DNA of 64,000 nucleotides from Citrobacter amalonaticus (GCF_001559075.2 NZ_CP014015.2:4774001-4838000), one strand, 5' to 3'; counted from the first letter of the stretch, positions 53,327-61,972 are shown. Program-made: numbers and translations. Notes: generated by a model from the sequence alone, not told the origin.

Positions 53327-53869
53327 CTACCATGACAGGGTCACCGTAAGCTGATCTGAATAGTTGCCAGCGGGGCTAAACCCCGTCAGCGTTGCCGCGC
53401 CAAACAGCGGTAACGCGATATTATTGCTGTCGGTATAAACGACAGAGACCGGCTGATTCACGCCAATTTCGCTGTTCGCCGCCAGTGATGACGCACTGTA
53501 GAGACGATAAGCCACCCGCTCCGTTCCCCCTGCGCGTTGCATATTACGCACCGAGGTATAGTTGCGGCCGCTGTCAATCGTCATGCTCAGCGCCACGCCC
53601 GGCGTGCAGGCCAGCGCCAGCGCGGCGTTGGGGACAAACTGCGCGCTCACCTGCCGGTTTTCTACACCGCTATACGTGCCGAAGTTCAGGGTTCCCAGCG
53701 CCGCGCCGCTGCCGGTGGTCACCGAGCAGCCCGGCGTGATGGTGGCGTTCAACTGAAAGGACTGGGTGGTGACGGCCATCACCGGCACCGCGGCCAGACC
53801 GACCATCGCCAGAAAAAGGCGTAGCCGTCCCCTGCCTCCACGCGGGAAGCCCACGCTAAGGATCCTCAT
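53327..53869 (-). CDS. Csu-type pilin, SCPU domain
   Basis: Secreted subunit of 180 residues with one SCPU domain: signal region (LFLAMVGLAAVPVMAV), CSVTTGSGAALGTLNFGTYSG near residue 48, LACTPGVALSMTIDSGRNY, RVAYRLYS, and a last strand GNYSDQLTVTLSW. Probably a minor or adaptor pilin (CsuA/CsuB-like). It begins 12 bp after the first pilin gene. Confidence 0.82.
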   Translation of the reverse strand: MRILSVGFPRGGRGRLRLFLAMVGLAAVPVMAVTTQSFQLNATITPGCSVTTGSGAALGTLNFGTYSGVENRQVSAQFVPNAALALACTPGVALSMTIDSGRNYTSVRNMQRAGGTERVAYRLYSASSLAANSEIGVNQPVSVVYTDSNNIALPLFGAATLTGFSPAGNYSDQLTVTLSW

Positions 53870-53881
53870 TTCATGGACGAA

Positions 53882-54451
53882 TCAGTAGATGACGCTGACG
53901 TTAATCGTATCGGTATAAGTCCCCGGTACCACGGTGACGCTGTTTCCGCCGCCCTGGATCCGGCCATACAACGTGTAGTTGTCAACGCCGGCCGTCGTTG
54001 AGGCTTTCGGAATGGGGGTGTTATTACTGACTACGTTGTTAAAACCGCTGTCGCTGTAGAGGCTGTAAGCCACACCCTGAGTGGTATTCGCCGCATTGAC
54101 GAGGTAACGGGCCGGCGTGCCCGGCGTGCCGATGACCGTACCGGGTGCTGACGAGTTGGTATTACCGGTGATTTGCACGGTGTAATCCGTGGTGGTGCAC
54201 TGAATGCCAAAACTGTTCCCGCCCGCGGCTCCCGTCAGCTGAGTGGTTAATTCCGAGAACGTAGCTGGATGGGTACCGAAATCCAGCGTACCAAAGTTAA
54301 TGCCGTTCTGACTCGGTGAGCCATTGATCAGGCAGCCGTTAGTCAGGGTTAATGTCGCCCCGACGGTCCCACTGCTGGTCACCGCCATTGCTGAAGGCAG
54401 TGGCAGAAGGAAAATGCCAGCCATACCCAGGAACCGGGATAATCTGTTCAT
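53882..54451 (-). CDS. Csu-type major pilin, SCPU domain
   Basis: First gene of the archaic pilus operon and probable shaft subunit (CsuA/B-like). The ATG at 54451 is preceded by GGAGGTG with 4-5 nt spacing and gives 189 residues; eight codons upstream of it are open but unlikely to be used. Signal peptide ends at SAMAV; the SCPU pattern NGINFGTLDFGTHP, IQCTTTDYTVQITGNT, GVAYSLYSDSG and PGTYTDTINVSVIY follows. Asn/Thr/Ser/Gly-rich, as usual for shaft pilins. Confidence 0.84.
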   Translation of the reverse strand: MNRLSRFLGMAGIFLLPLPSAMAVTSSGTVGATLTLTNGCLINGSPSQNGINFGTLDFGTHPATFSELTTQLTGAAGGNSFGIQCTTTDYTVQITGNTNSSAPGTVIGTPGTPARYLVNAANTTQGVAYSLYSDSGFNNVVSNNTPIPKASTTAGVDNYTLYGRIQGGGNSVTVVPGTYTDTINVSVIY

Positions 54452-54874
54452 CAAACACCTCCGAAAAATCGCCACGTTTAACGAAAGTCACAACACGCAT
54501 GGCGAGAAAGGTCACGCAGATCGGTAAAACGAACTGATAATCAGAAATTTAGTTTACGGATGAGAAAACAACCACTGCCGTCTGGCTTCGCCATACGAAC
54601 GGGTGATTGACGTGTAAAACGCTTATATATCAATTTATTAACATTATTAGCATTCTGTTTTCCTCGCAATCTGAGAGGATATATTCATTCTTATGCGATC
54701 CAGTTCACAAAATCGCGTTGGTCAGAACACAACAAAATAAGTAAATAATAAAAAATAGTTGTAACCCCCGGCGGATTACTCCAGGTTAGGTAGGAAATGA
54801 TTCAGTGTCGTTAAATACATAAAACACATGTATCGCTGATAAAAAATTGTTAAATTCAGCCCGAGGGATTTTTA
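54452..54874. other. Csu-type operon / symporter divergent intergenic region
   Basis: About 420 bp, strongly AT-rich between 54610 and 54760. It must hold two divergent promoters. A small hairpin tcctc-gcaatct-gagga lies at 54661-54677. No clear operator of a known regulator could be assigned. Confidence 0.65.
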
Positions 54875-56143
54875 GTGGCAAATGCAAATAAACTCACGAT
54901 ATTTATCGTGATTTTCATGCTGGCAGGTATTGTGTCAGGTGCGGTTATTCACTCTTATACCTCCGAAAGCGTCATTGCCGCCTGGTCGGATAACATCACC
55001 CTTCTTACCGACATCTTCTTACGTCTGATTAAGATGGTTATCGCCCCTCTGGTGTTCAGCACCCTGACCGTAGGCATTATGCGTCTTGGCGAGACGTCCA
55101 CCATCGGGCGTGTGGGCGGCAAAGCGATGATCTGGTTCATCAGCTCTTCCATCCTCTCCATTCTGGTGGGCCTGTTTATTGTCACCCTGGAACAACCCGG
55201 CAGCGGACTTAATCTGGCTATCCCGAAAGAAGCCGTGGATACCGGTCTCGCCGTCGGCGGGATGAGCCTGAAAGGTTTCCTGTCGCATACCATTCCAACC
55301 AGCATTGCCGGTGCGATGGCCAATAACGAAATTTTGCAGATTGTGGTGTTCTCGATGTTCTTCGGGATCGGCGGCGCGTCATTGGGCGAAAAATTCAATG
55401 CCCCGCTGGTAGCGGCGCTGGACGTGGTTTCTCACATTATGTTGAAAGTAACCGGCTACGTGATGTACGTCGCCCCGCTGGCCATTTTTGCCGCCATCTC
55501 CTCGGTGATCGCCACCGAAGGATTGGGCATTTTGCTCAACTATGCCTCGTTCATTGGCGGCTATTACGTGGCTATTCTGATGACCTGTCTGGTGTTACTG
55601 GCAGTGGGATATCTGGTACTGAAAAAAGAGGTGTTTCGCCTGCTCGGAATGCTCAAGGATCCGGTACTGGTAGCCTTTACTACCAGCAGTTCTGAAGCGG
55701 CCTATCCGAAAACGCTGGAGCAACTGACAAAATTTGGCTGCTCGCGCAACATCGTCTCCTTCGTGCTGCCCATTGGTTACTCGTTCAATCTGGTCGGTTC
55801 AATGGTTTACTGCTCTTTTGCGTCAATGTTTATCGCGCAGGCCTACAACATTCACCTGTCGTTTGCTGAGATTAGCGTCCTGATGCTCACGCTGATGCTG
55901 GCGTCAAAAGGCATTGCCGGCGTTCCGCGTTCCGCATTAGTGGTGCTAGCGGCAACGATTCCGAGCTTTAACATTCCGGTCGCCGGCATTTTGCTACTGA
56001 TGGGCATCGACCATTTTCTCGACATGGGCCGTTCCGCCATTAACGTGTTAGGTAACGGTATTGCGACGGCGATGCTGGCGCAAAACGAAGGTTTGCTGGA
56101 AGAGAGTGATGAGGAGGCGGTGTCACAACAGGTTGAAGCATAA
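54875..56143 (+). CDS. Dicarboxylate/amino acid:cation symporter (DAACS family)
   Basis: Sodium- or proton-coupled carrier of the GltP/DctA superfamily, 422 residues. The start is GTG at 54875 with GAGGGA 7 nt upstream. At least eight hydrophobic segments are visible, and the substrate-binding hairpin TTSSSEAAYPKTLEQL lies near residue 272, with the conserved GYSFNLVGSMVYCS and MLASKGIAGVPRSALVVL after it. The SSSE signature is closer to DctA-type carriers than to GltP. The substrate is not determinable by eye; aspartate, glutamate or C4-dicarboxylates are candidates. It is inserted beside cheW and close to tar, whose product senses aspartate. Confidence 0.88.
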   Translation: MANANKLTIFIVIFMLAGIVSGAVIHSYTSESVIAAWSDNITLLTDIFLRLIKMVIAPLVFSTLTVGIMRLGETSTIGRVGGKAMIWFISSSILSILVGLFIVTLEQPGSGLNLAIPKEAVDTGLAVGGMSLKGFLSHTIPTSIAGAMANNEILQIVVFSMFFGIGGASLGEKFNAPLVAALDVVSHIMLKVTGYVMYVAPLAIFAAISSVIATEGLGILLNYASFIGGYYVAILMTCLVLLAVGYLVLKKEVFRLLGMLKDPVLVAFTTSSSEAAYPKTLEQLTKFGCSRNIVSFVLPIGYSFNLVGSMVYCSFASMFIAQAYNIHLSFAEISVLMLTLMLASKGIAGVPRSALVVLAATIPSFNIPVAGILLLMGIDHFLDMGRSAINVLGNGIATAMLAQNEGLLEESDEEAVSQQVEA

Positions 56144-56154
56144 CGGTTCCGGTG

Positions 56155-56240
56155 ATTGCCGGATGGCGGTGTAAACACCTTATCCGGCCTACAACCACCT
56201 TCAGCCGTAGGCCGGATAAGCACAGCGTCATCCGGCATTA
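56155..56240. repeat. BIME: two REP units between the symporter gene and cheW
   Basis: The first unit runs from attgccggatggcggt to accttatccggcctaca (56155-56192) and the second from gccgtaggccggataagc to cgtcatccggcat (56204-56238) in inverse orientation. It marks the right edge of the fimbrial/symporter insertion, directly downstream of cheW. Confidence 0.9.
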
Positions 56241-56269
56241 AAGCACGGTAACCACATCCAGCAATACGA

Positions 56270-56773
56270 TCAGGCGACGTGAGAGGCGGCCATATCTAAC
56301 AGCGCCATTTCGTCACTGTTCAGCAGTTTCTCAATGTTCACCAGGATCAGCATCCGGTCGCCCAGCGCGCCGAGTCCGGTCAGGTATTCCGTCGACAGCG
56401 TCACGGCAAATTCCGGGGCCGGACGGATTTGCTCTGCGGTCAGCGACAGCACATCAGACACGCCATCCACAACGATCCCCACCACGCGCTGTCCCAGATT
56501 CAGCACAATCACCACGGTGTTATCGTTGTACTCAACATCGCCCTGGCAGAACTTCACGCGCAGATCGACAATCGGCACAATCACGCCGCGCAGGTTGGTC
56601 ACCCCTTTAATGAAGGCAGGCGTGTTGGCAATGCGCGTGACCTGATCGTAACCACGGATCTCCTGCACTTTCAGGATGTCGATACCGTACTCTTCATCTC
56701 CCAGCGTAAACACCAGGAATTCCTGACCTGACGGCTCGCCGGCCAGTTTGCTTACATTAGTCATACCGGTCAT
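56270..56773 (-). CDS. cheW: Chemotaxis coupling protein CheW
   Basis: Adaptor that links receptors to CheA. The 167 residues match E. coli. The double SH3-like fold shows FLVFTLGDEEYGIDILKVQE near residue 17 and NLRGVIVPIVDLRVKF near residue 56. It is 21 bp after cheA in motAB-cheAW. In E. coli tar follows; here a BIME and a convergent symporter gene follow. Confidence 0.97.
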   Translation of the reverse strand: MTGMTNVSKLAGEPSGQEFLVFTLGDEEYGIDILKVQEIRGYDQVTRIANTPAFIKGVTNLRGVIVPIVDLRVKFCQGDVEYNDNTVVIVLNLGQRVVGIVVDGVSDVLSLTAEQIRPAPEFAVTLSTEYLTGLGALGDRMLILVNIEKLLNSDEMALLDMAASHVA

Positions 56774-56794
56774 ATTTTACCCTTTCTTACTCAA

Positions 56795-58816
56795 TCAGGC
56801 GGCGGTGATCGCCATACGTTGTTCGCGATTTAAACCCTGCAGGGCGGAGACATCCACAATCAGCGCGACGCTGCCATCGCCCAGAATCGTGGCGGCTGAA
56901 ATGCCCGGCACTTTGCGATAATTGCTCTCCAGGTTTTTAACCACCACCTGGTGCTGACCGATCAGCTGATCGACCAGCAGCGCGTAACGGCGACCGCCGC
57001 TTTGCAGGATCACCACGATGCCCTGGGTGGCTTCGGTTTTCGCCCCTTCCACTTCAAAGACTTTCCACAACTCAACCAGCGGCAGATATTCGCCGCGTAC
57101 TTCCAGCACGCGCTCGCCACCGGCCAGCGGATGCAGATCGTCGTCACGTGGCTGCAGGGATTCCATCACCGCATTCAGCGGCAGAATAAAGACTTCGTCG
57201 GCGACGCGCACGGACATGCCGTCGAGGATCGCCAGCGTCAGCGGCAGCAAAATACGGATGGTGGTGCCAGTCCCTTGCTTCGACTGGATTTCAACGTGGC
57301 CACCCATCTCCTGGATATTCCGTTTCACCACGTCCATGCCCACGCCGCGTCCGGAAACGTCAGTCACCTGCTCGGCCGTTGAGAAGCCAGGGGCAAAAAT
57401 CAGCATCCCCACTTCGTCATCGGTCATGTTTTCATGAACCGCCATCCCTTGGGAGATCGCCTTCGCCAGAATGCGCTCACGGTTCAGCCCGGCCCCGTCA
57501 TCGGTCACTTCGATGCAGATGTTGCCGCCCTGATGCTCCGCCGACAAAATCAGATTGCCCACCACATTCTTACCGGATTCCATGCGTTTTTCCGGCAGTT
57601 CAATACCGTGGTCGAGGCTGTTACGCACCAGGTGCGTCAGCGGGTCGATGATGCGTTCAATCAGGCTCTTGTCGAGTTCCGTTGAGCTGCCGACCAGCGT
57701 CAGTTCAACCTGTTTGCCAAGCTTACCCGCCAGGTCGCGCACCAGACGCGGGAAGCGACTAAACACGTATTCCATTGGCATCATACGAATCGACATCACC
57801 GATTCCTGCAGATCGCGGGCGTTACGTTGTAACTGACCCATGCTGGTGATGAGATCGCCATGATTCACCGGGTCGAGTTCGTTCGAACGCTGTGCAAGCA
57901 TTGACTGGGTAATCACCAGCTCACCGACCAGGTTGATCAGCTGATCGACCTTCTCCACCGCCACACGAATGCTGGTGGATTCACTGGCGCGCGCCGGTTT
58001 TTCCCGCTCTACGCGTCCGGTTTGCGCTTCTGTGGCAACCGCTTTCACCGCAGGGACTGCGGCGACAGGCTGTTCGACAGCAACCACTTCAGCCACTTCC
58101 GGCTGGACCGCAGGTGCCGTCGCTGCTACCACTTTCTCAAAAGCAATCTGATCGGCTTCAATCACAAAGCACAGCACGGCAATGACGTCATCCTCTGCAA
58201 TGTCGCCATCAAGCGTTGCCGCCAGGCTGTCTTCGCCCTTGACGACATCAGACAGGGTGGACAGATTGCCCAGCTCTTCTTCCAGCAGGGCCACTTCACT
58301 GGCCTTCAGGCGCGAGAGAACAATGCGCAACTTCGCTGCTTCTGCCACGACCACGTCGTCAGGTGCCGTGTTGTCGACCACGCTCAGTCGGGCATTCGCC
58401 ACCACCGCTGGCGCGGTTTCGCCTTTTGCCTCCAGCGCTAACTGGCGTAATGCCGTGCAGATGTATTCGAAGCTGGCGGCATCCGGCTCCTGCGAACTTT
58501 TATAGGCATCGAGCTGTTCCTGCATAATATCTTTCGTTTCCAAAAACAGGTTGATAATGGCGGTATTGAGCTGCATCTCACCGCGACGCGCATCATCCAG
58601 CAGGTTCTCCATCAGATGAGTGGTTTCCTGCAAAACGGTAAAGCCGAACGTGCCGGCGCCCCCTTTGATGGAGTGCGCGGCACGAAATATGGCATTCAGT
58701 TGCTCGGCATCCGGCGCTTCGGGCACCAGATCGAGCAGATGTTGCTCCATGTCAGCCAACAACTCGTCAGCTTCATCAAAAAAAGTCTGATAAAAATCGC
58801 TTATATCCATGCTCAC
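56795..58816 (-). CDS. cheA: Chemotaxis histidine kinase CheA
   Basis: Sensor kinase that phosphorylates CheY and CheB. The phosphorylated His48 lies in AAHSIKGGAG in the P1 domain. P2, P3, P4 (ATPase; N and G boxes around VRNSLDHGIE and GRGVGMDVV) and the P5 CheW-like domain follow. At 673 residues it is about 20 longer than E. coli CheA; the extra length is mostly in an Ala/Val/Pro/Glu-rich linker between P2 and P3 (near residues 235-270). Met98, the start of the short form CheA(S) in E. coli, is conserved. Confidence 0.97.
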   Translation of the reverse strand: MSMDISDFYQTFFDEADELLADMEQHLLDLVPEAPDAEQLNAIFRAAHSIKGGAGTFGFTVLQETTHLMENLLDDARRGEMQLNTAIINLFLETKDIMQEQLDAYKSSQEPDAASFEYICTALRQLALEAKGETAPAVVANARLSVVDNTAPDDVVVAEAAKLRIVLSRLKASEVALLEEELGNLSTLSDVVKGEDSLAATLDGDIAEDDVIAVLCFVIEADQIAFEKVVAATAPAVQPEVAEVVAVEQPVAAVPAVKAVATEAQTGRVEREKPARASESTSIRVAVEKVDQLINLVGELVITQSMLAQRSNELDPVNHGDLITSMGQLQRNARDLQESVMSIRMMPMEYVFSRFPRLVRDLAGKLGKQVELTLVGSSTELDKSLIERIIDPLTHLVRNSLDHGIELPEKRMESGKNVVGNLILSAEHQGGNICIEVTDDGAGLNRERILAKAISQGMAVHENMTDDEVGMLIFAPGFSTAEQVTDVSGRGVGMDVVKRNIQEMGGHVEIQSKQGTGTTIRILLPLTLAILDGMSVRVADEVFILPLNAVMESLQPRDDDLHPLAGGERVLEVRGEYLPLVELWKVFEVEGAKTEATQGIVVILQSGGRRYALLVDQLIGQHQVVVKNLESNYRKVPGISAATILGDGSVALIVDVSALQGLNREQRMAITAA

Positions 58817-58820
58817 GCTA

Positions 58821-59750
58821 TCACCTCGGATTGGCTGGTGGCGATGTGGGAACGCTTACCTGCGGACTGGCCTCAGGCTGTTGTAATACACTTACCGGCT
58901 CGTTCTGGCTTTCAGCGTTTTCATGCAAAATGGCCTGTTCGGTCTGTTTGTTCAGTACCAACAGACTGATTCGGCGGTTGATGGCGTCATCCGGACCGCG
59001 ATCGCTCATACGCATTGTGGCGGCCATGCCCACCACCCGTAATACTTTTCCGTCATCCAGACCGCCCTGTACCAGTTCACGCCGCGATGCGTTGGCGCGT
59101 TCGGCAGAAAGCTCCCAGTTGCTATAGCCCTTTTCACCGTTTGCATAAGGGAAATCATCCGTATGCCCGGACAGGCTGATACGGTTTGGAATACCGTTCA
59201 GCACCGGCGCGATCGCCCGCAGGATGTCACGCATATACGGCTCAACCTCGGCGCTACCGGTTTTAAACATCGGGCGATTCTGGCTGTCGATAATCTGAAT
59301 ACGCAGCCCTTCCTGCACCAGGTCAATCTTCAGATGCGGACGCAGCGCCCGCAGTTTGGGATCCGATTCGATGAGCTGATCGAGGTCGCCGCGCAGTTTG
59401 CTCAGGCGATTTTGTTCCATGCGCTTTTTCAGTTCATCGAGGTTCGGCTGCTTATTCACTTCGCCCTGTTGCTGGGTAAAGTCATCGCCGCCGCCGGGAA
59501 TCGCACTCTGGCTATTGGAAATTCGATTCCCTCCCGTCACCGCCGTTGCCAGCGGCGTACGGAAGTATTCGGCAATCTGAATCAGTTCTTTAGGGCTGGA
59601 GATGGAAATGAGCCACATCACCAGAAAAAAGGCCATCATGGCGGTCATAAAGTCAGCGTAAGCAATCTTCCACGACCCATGTGCGCCGCCGCCATGCCCC
59701 TTATGTTTGCGCCGTTTAACAACGACGATAGGATGAGACCGATTCTTCAT
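58821..59750 (-). CDS. motB: Flagellar motor stator protein MotB
   Basis: Anchors the stator to peptidoglycan and forms the proton channel with MotA. Of 309 residues, the single membrane helix near residues 30-50 (YADFMTAMMAFFLVMWLISI) contains the proton-binding Asp (position 33 here, one later than in E. coli because of an extra Gly). The C-terminal OmpA-like domain has ISLSGHTDDFPY and NWELSAERANASRRELV. It overlaps motA by 4 bp. Confidence 0.97.
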   Translation of the reverse strand: MKNRSHPIVVVKRRKHKGHGGGAHGSWKIAYADFMTAMMAFFLVMWLISISSPKELIQIAEYFRTPLATAVTGGNRISNSQSAIPGGGDDFTQQQGEVNKQPNLDELKKRMEQNRLSKLRGDLDQLIESDPKLRALRPHLKIDLVQEGLRIQIIDSQNRPMFKTGSAEVEPYMRDILRAIAPVLNGIPNRISLSGHTDDFPYANGEKGYSNWELSAERANASRRELVQGGLDDGKVLRVVGMAATMRMSDRGPDDAINRRISLLVLNKQTEQAILHENAESQNEPVSVLQQPEASPQVSVPTSPPANPR

Positions 59751-60640
59751 GCGCCCTCAGTCGTCGTCTGCTGCTGTTGGTTCGGATTTTTCACTGCGCG
59801 AACATGTTCTTCCAGTTCAAGGAATGACGGGCGCTCGCTGGAATACAGCGTTTTACGCCCAAATTCGACGGCGATCGGCGGGGCGTAACCGTTCAGATTC
59901 GACAGCAACGTGATTTTCACACACTGCATCATTTTGCTGGTTTCCGCGCTCTTCTGACGCAGCACGCTGGCAAGCGGTGAAATAAAACCGTAGGCCAGTA
60001 GAATGCCGAGGAACGTACCGACCATCGCATGGGCAATCAGTGAACCCAGTTCTGCAGCCGGTCGATCCGCTGACGCGAGGGCGTGTACGACCCCCATCAC
60101 CGCCGCAACGATACCAAACGCCGGCAGCGAATCCCCCATCAGCGCCAGGCTGTTGGCCGGGACTTCCGATTCACTTTCGTGCGTTTCAATCTCTTCGTCC
60201 ATCAGCGCTTCGATCTCGAAGGTATTCATGTTGCCGCTGATGATCAGGCGCAGGTAATCAACGATGAACTCCAGCATCACTGAGTCGGCCAGAATACGGG
60301 GGTAGCTGGCAAAAATTTCGCTCTCTTTCGGGTTCTCAATGTCGCGCTCAAGCGAGAACATCCCCTGCTGGCGCGACTTTGCCATCAGGCGATAGAGCAG
60401 TGCCAGCAGATCCATATACATCGCTTTGGTGTATTTCGAACGACGGAACAGTAACGGCAGCGCTTTCAGCGTCCCCTTGATGGCTTTACCGTTGTTACCC
60501 ACGATAAATGCCCCTATTCCCGCGCCACCGATGATGACAAATTCAGCCGGTTGATAGAGTGCCCCCAGGTTTCCACCAGTCATCATGTAACCGCCGAAAA
60601 CTGTACCAATAACCACCAGGTAACCTAATAAGATAAGCAC
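59747..60640 (-). CDS. motA: Flagellar motor stator protein MotA
   Basis: Stator subunit with four membrane helices, 297 residues, starting at GTG (MLILLGYLVVIGTVFGGYMM) after GAAGGATGATGTC, as in E. coli. The cytoplasmic loop with torque residues Arg90 and Glu98 is in the LMAKSRQQGMFSLERDIE region, and the conserved prolines in DSLPAFGIVAAVMG and YGFISPLASVLRQ are present. It heads motAB-cheAW, driven by a sigma-28 promoter inside flhC. Confidence 0.97.
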   Translation of the reverse strand: MLILLGYLVVIGTVFGGYMMTGGNLGALYQPAEFVIIGGAGIGAFIVGNNGKAIKGTLKALPLLFRRSKYTKAMYMDLLALLYRLMAKSRQQGMFSLERDIENPKESEIFASYPRILADSVMLEFIVDYLRLIISGNMNTFEIEALMDEEIETHESESEVPANSLALMGDSLPAFGIVAAVMGVVHALASADRPAAELGSLIAHAMVGTFLGILLAYGFISPLASVLRQKSAETSKMMQCVKITLLSNLNGYAPPIAVEFGRKTLYSSERPSFLELEEHVRAVKNPNQQQQTTTEGA

Positions 60641-60705
60641 GACATCATCCTTCTGCTGTTGACTATGACAGGATGCGCAGTCGGGGCGTTAACGCGTTGG
60701 CGAGG

Positions 60706-60741
60706 CAAAAAAAAGCAGCGGTAATGACTTACCGCTGCTGG
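60706..60741 (-). terminator. Rho-independent terminator downstream of flhC (also 3' end of MotR)
   Basis: Minus-strand arms gcagcggtaa and ttaccgctgc with a 6-nt loop, followed by TTTTTTTT. It lies 24 bp after the flhC stop and 66 bp before motA, so motAB transcription needs read-through. Confidence 0.88.
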
Positions 60742-60801
60742 AGTGTTTCGTCCACACCGTATCGGTTAAACAGCCTGTTCGATCTGTTCATCCAGCAGTT
60801 G
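60707..60801 (-). ncRNA. motR: Probable MotR small RNA in the motA leader
   Basis: E. coli MotR is a roughly 93-nt sigma-28-dependent RNA made from the motA 5' region that influences flagellar number. Here a full sigma-28 promoter ends at 60809 and a strong terminator at 60706, which together define an RNA of about 95 nt at the same place. The call rests on position, promoter and size; base pairing with targets was not examined. Confidence 0.65.
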
Positions 60802-61344
60802 TGGAATAATATCGGCAGCATCCTGGGAAAGTTTACGTCTTTTTACCGCTCGGGAAGGCGGCTGGCATAAACTACAGGCAAAACTGCCCGCAGGTTGGTG
60901 AGCGTGGGTAATGAAATTACCGCCACAGCAGTTACAGCTTGATAACTGAAGCAAGCCGCTTTCGACAAAACGCACCAGCGTCCACGCGCGAGTCAACGCC
61001 AACAGCGGCCCCTCTTCACCCTGCGGACACTGTTCGAGGTACAGTCGATACGCCTTAATGACGGCATCAACACCACTACACAGGCCCGTTTTAAGTAAGA
61101 ACTGCCAGGCATTACAGAACATGGAAGCATGGATATTTTGCTCCCAGGTCATAAACCAGTCAGTGGAAAACGGCAGCATGCCTTTCGGCGGGGGACTGCC
61201 GCGGAGTTCTTTGTACAGCTTGATGAGGCGACCGCGACTTAACTGCGTTTCGCTTTCCAGCATTTGCAAACGGGCACCCAGTGTGATCAATTCCATCGCT
61301 AACTGGATATCACGAGCTTCCTGAACAATGCTTTTTTCACTCAT
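60766..61344 (-). CDS. flhC: Flagellar master regulator subunit FlhC
   Basis: With FlhD forms the FlhD4C2 activator of class II flagellar operons. The second of two adjacent ATGs (61344) is chosen: AAGGG is then 7 nt upstream and the product has 192 residues, as in E. coli. The first ATG (61347) overlaps the flhD stop. Four zinc cysteines are in SSCNCCGGNF and FACSLCQPPSR near residues 137-160. Its 3' end contains the motA/MotR promoter. Confidence 0.97.
   Translation of the reverse strand: MSEKSIVQEARDIQLAMELITLGARLQMLESETQLSRGRLIKLYKELRGSPPPKGMLPFSTDWFMTWEQNIHASMFCNAWQFLLKTGLCSGVDAVIKAYRLYLEQCPQGEEGPLLALTRAWTLVRFVESGLLQLSSCNCCGGNFITHAHQPAGSFACSLCQPPSRAVKRRKLSQDAADIIPQLLDEQIEQAV
60809..60835 (-). 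promoter_or_regulatory. Sigma-28 (FliA) promoter of motAB-cheAW inside flhC
   Basis: On the minus strand TAAA, 15 bp, then GCCGATAT: one mismatch from the class III consensus GCCGATAA. It lies in the last 25 codons of flhC. Confidence 0.88.
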
Positions 61345-61346
61345 CA

Positions 61347-61697
61347 TCAGGCCCTTTTCTTACGCGCGGTTTCATCAGCCTGATTAACATCACTTAACAG
61401 ACGCGTGGACAGCATGATACCGGTGTGAATTTGCTGGAGATCGTCTACTCTGGAATCCTGAGTCAGACGAGTAATGGTTTGATGACTGTCGAAACGGAAA
61501 TGACACACAAGCTGATTCGTTTCTGCCAGTTTTACCATTTGCGGAAGGGTCAGCGCCCCCAGAGAGGTCGCCATTTCCTCATTGATCCCGAGACGAAACA
61601 TGGCGGACGCTTTGTCCTGAACGATTAGACGCTGTGCAAGAAGTAAATATGACAAATTGATGTCATAAATGTGTTTCAGCAACTCGGATGTATGCAT
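61347..61697 (-). CDS. flhD: Flagellar master regulator subunit FlhD
   Basis: Dimeric partner of FlhC. From the ATG at 61697 (MHTSELLKHIYDINLSYLLL) the product has 116 residues, the usual E. coli form; an ATG three codons upstream (61706, MGI) is an alternative. The dimer cysteine in NQLVCHFRFDSHQ near residue 65 is conserved. The stop is followed at once by flhC. A long leader and a CRP site lie upstream. Confidence 0.96.
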   Translation of the reverse strand: MHTSELLKHIYDINLSYLLLAQRLIVQDKASAMFRLGINEEMATSLGALTLPQMVKLAETNQLVCHFRFDSHQTITRLTQDSRVDDLQQIHTGIMLSTRLLSDVNQADETARKKRA

Positions 61698-61972
61698 TAT
61701 TCCCATCCAGAATAACCAACTTTTATTTTTATGCGGAAAAACCGCACCCCGTGATGTCGCCGGGAATTCCCGGTAAAAAAAGCAAATAGGTCAAACACAT
61801 ACCTTCGACTCAGGCGCTTAAGCATCAATACGCGCGTCACGCTGGCACCTTGCCTGGTTGTAACGCGAGTACATGAATTCTTACAAATGCCTAAGATTTT
61901 TCCTAATTCGACGCAACTGTACTCGTCACACCCGAGACATACAACAAAGCCACGCTGCGAATTTGGAAAATA

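Noticed and set aside
54812..54842. Sigma-28-like promoter for the symporter (TAAA and GCTGATAA)
   Set aside because: Spacing is 19 bp (or 11 bp with another TAAA) in place of 15, and the -10 has a mismatch.
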